Shown here: positions 63,156 through 64,000 of the stretch, piece after piece
How the letters are laid out: every line of letters starts with the position of its first letter
Position numbering within the stretch: the first letter of the stretch is position 1
Origin: Ascoidea asiatica
Taxonomy: Eukaryota; Ascomycota; Saccharomycetes; Ascoideales; Ascoideaceae
DNA length: 64,000 nt
Assembly: GCA_001600695.1 (NCBI GenBank)
Contig: BCKQ01000008.1
Span: 62,001-126,000 of the forward strand
Reading direction: 5' to 3'
Translations under genes and position numbers: made by a program
Notes under the pieces: model-generated
The model's database searches: none
Told to the model about the DNA's origin: nothing
Seen by the model: only the letters and a program-made list of their open reading frames with translations

Positions 63156-63713
63156 ATGAAATTCCAACTTCTCTCTCTTTTAACCTCAGTTTCTTCCATT
63201 TTAGCAGCTGCTATTCCAGGCTCTTCAACTACCTCTTCCACTGAAAGCTTTGGATTGATCATTGAAGCTTCCGAATATCTTGAAATCGATGCTCTTGGAC
63301 TTAATATCAAAGAAGGTATTCTAGGAACCTACTATGTGTATGTTGGGGAATCCACCACAGACTTCGAGACGGTGACCTATGATGCTATTGAAGGAACATT
63401 GTCTTGTGCTCTCACTGCTGCTGATAATGTTGTCAAATCTCTTACAGCTGATTTGGTTTCTGTTGGTACCTGTGAAGCTTTGATATTCAACTCATTGGTT
63501 GCAGATGTTAAATTCACCTTTGACCAGGATAATTATTTATTGAAGAATGGAGAGAAAAAAGAGTTTTATGCTTGTAAGAATATCTTCACAGATTTAGCTG
63601 ATTTATTGGATCTCACTGCCATTGTTGAATTCAATCAAGATAACTTCCTAATTGTTTCTACTAAATTCAACGACAACTGCCATCCAGTTTATGTTAAACA
63701 GTGTGGTTGTTAA
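63156..63713 (+). CDS. small secreted protein, divergent family member D
   Basis: 185 residues, the most diverged family member. Signal peptide MKFQLLSLLTSVSSILAAA, then SFGLIIEASEYLEIDALGLNIKEG (31-54), YYVYVG (59-64), KFTFDQDNYLLKNGEKKEFYACKN (119-142) and a C-terminal NCHPVYVKQCGC. Cysteines 84, 106, 140, 175, 183, 185. The Lys/Asn-rich middle of A-C is replaced by an Ala/Val/Leu/Thr-rich stretch (85-118), making the protein acidic and more hydrophobic. Codon use is clearly richer in G and C than in the core genes. The FGL...S..L opening resembles Cwp1-type wall proteins, but similarity is too weak for a family claim. Function unknown. Confidence 0.82.
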   Translation: MKFQLLSLLTSVSSILAAAIPGSSTTSSTESFGLIIEASEYLEIDALGLNIKEGILGTYYVYVGESTTDFETVTYDAIEGTLSCALTAADNVVKSLTADLVSVGTCEALIFNSLVADVKFTFDQDNYLLKNGEKKEFYACKNIFTDLADLLDLTAIVEFNQDNFLIVSTKFNDNCHPVYVKQCGC

Positions 63714-64000
63714 AAAGCAAAAGTCAGTTCTATTTAACTAATAGAAGAAAATTAATTCTCCTCCTTCAATAAACATCTTTCTAATTACATTCTTCAAATA
63801 CATCGTAACTACTTACTTCCAATACTTCTTGCACTTGCAATGTGTCCATATTCCAGAGGTGTTCCTGGTAAGAAGAGACCCAACTGAAAGTGCACCCTCG
63901 GATATCGTTGGAGTCTCGGAGCTTGCGACCTCGAGGCCTAGAACTTTGTTCAATCACTTTCAGACCTGGGATTTTTATGAGATACAATACATTAATATTG
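63714..64000. other. window end, possible partial open frame
   Basis: A 68-codon minus-strand open frame (63781-63987) covers a stretch of near-balanced base composition (63840-63960). It has no recognised motif and no link to the secreted family. It could be the end of a gene or relic continuing past the window; support is weak. Confidence 0.2.

Overview
The window comes from the nuclear genome of a budding yeast (Saccharomycotina). Almost every gene is a single open frame, the recognisable products are yeast ones (CDC28, CCT2, RAP1 with its C-terminal RCT domain, IFA38, NMA111, VPS36, MCM2, PIN2, SET1, SSS1), and the tRNA-Ala(AGC) genes are yeast-like. Base composition is extremely AT-rich. 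Third positions are nearly all A or T, and many proteins carry long Asn, Ser, Asp or Gln runs encoded by AAT/TCA/GAT/CAA microsatellites. CTG codons are too scarce at conserved positions for me to decide the CUG code, so I do not name a genus.

Layout. Left edge (1-5.5 kb): two minus-strand genes of a small secreted protein family, then tRNA-Ala and a broken tRNA-Phe. Centre (6.3-58.6 kb): a dense core of housekeeping genes. In order these are an MPS2-like spindle-pole/nuclear-envelope gene, RAP1, GPI17, CCT2, CDC28, IFA38, a Gln/Gly/Ser-rich hydrophilin-like gene, a STE23-type insulinase, a decayed FLC-family pseudogene, NRK1, RRP1, two tandem synaptobrevin-like SNARE genes, NMA111, SSS1, mitochondrial bL35m, VPS36, MCM2, PIN2, a PEP12-type syntaxin, SET1 and an F-box/LRR gene. 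Right edge (60-64 kb): two more members of the secreted family, on the plus strand, around a second identical tRNA-Ala in inverted orientation.

From memory of the S. cerevisiae map, several neighbours echo ancestral gene order: CDC28 with IFA38, NMA111 with bL35m (YNL122C) and NRK1 nearby, and RRP1 close to SSS1. This supports the assignments.

The genes do not form one pathway. Themes are cell cycle and chromatin (CDC28, MCM2, SET1, RAP1, MPS2), membrane traffic (VPS36, PEP12, two SNC-like SNAREs, SSS1, PIN2) and lipid/GPI metabolism (IFA38, GPI17, the FLC relic).

Intergenic DNA is unusual in being locally richer in G+C than the coding DNA. Several promoters hold short GC islands with ordered motif arrays: three MCB boxes before MCM2, TGCGT every 12 bp between PIN2 and PEP12, GGTACTACCA every 17 bp upstream of the hydrophilin-like gene, and repeated ATTACGTAAT and CACGTG sites. 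The most surprising protein-level observations are Asn in place of Arg at the ionic zero layer of both SNC-like SNAREs, a GPI17 that lacks the family's C-terminal membrane anchor, and the triply damaged FLC gene. I found no CRISPR array and no intact transposon.
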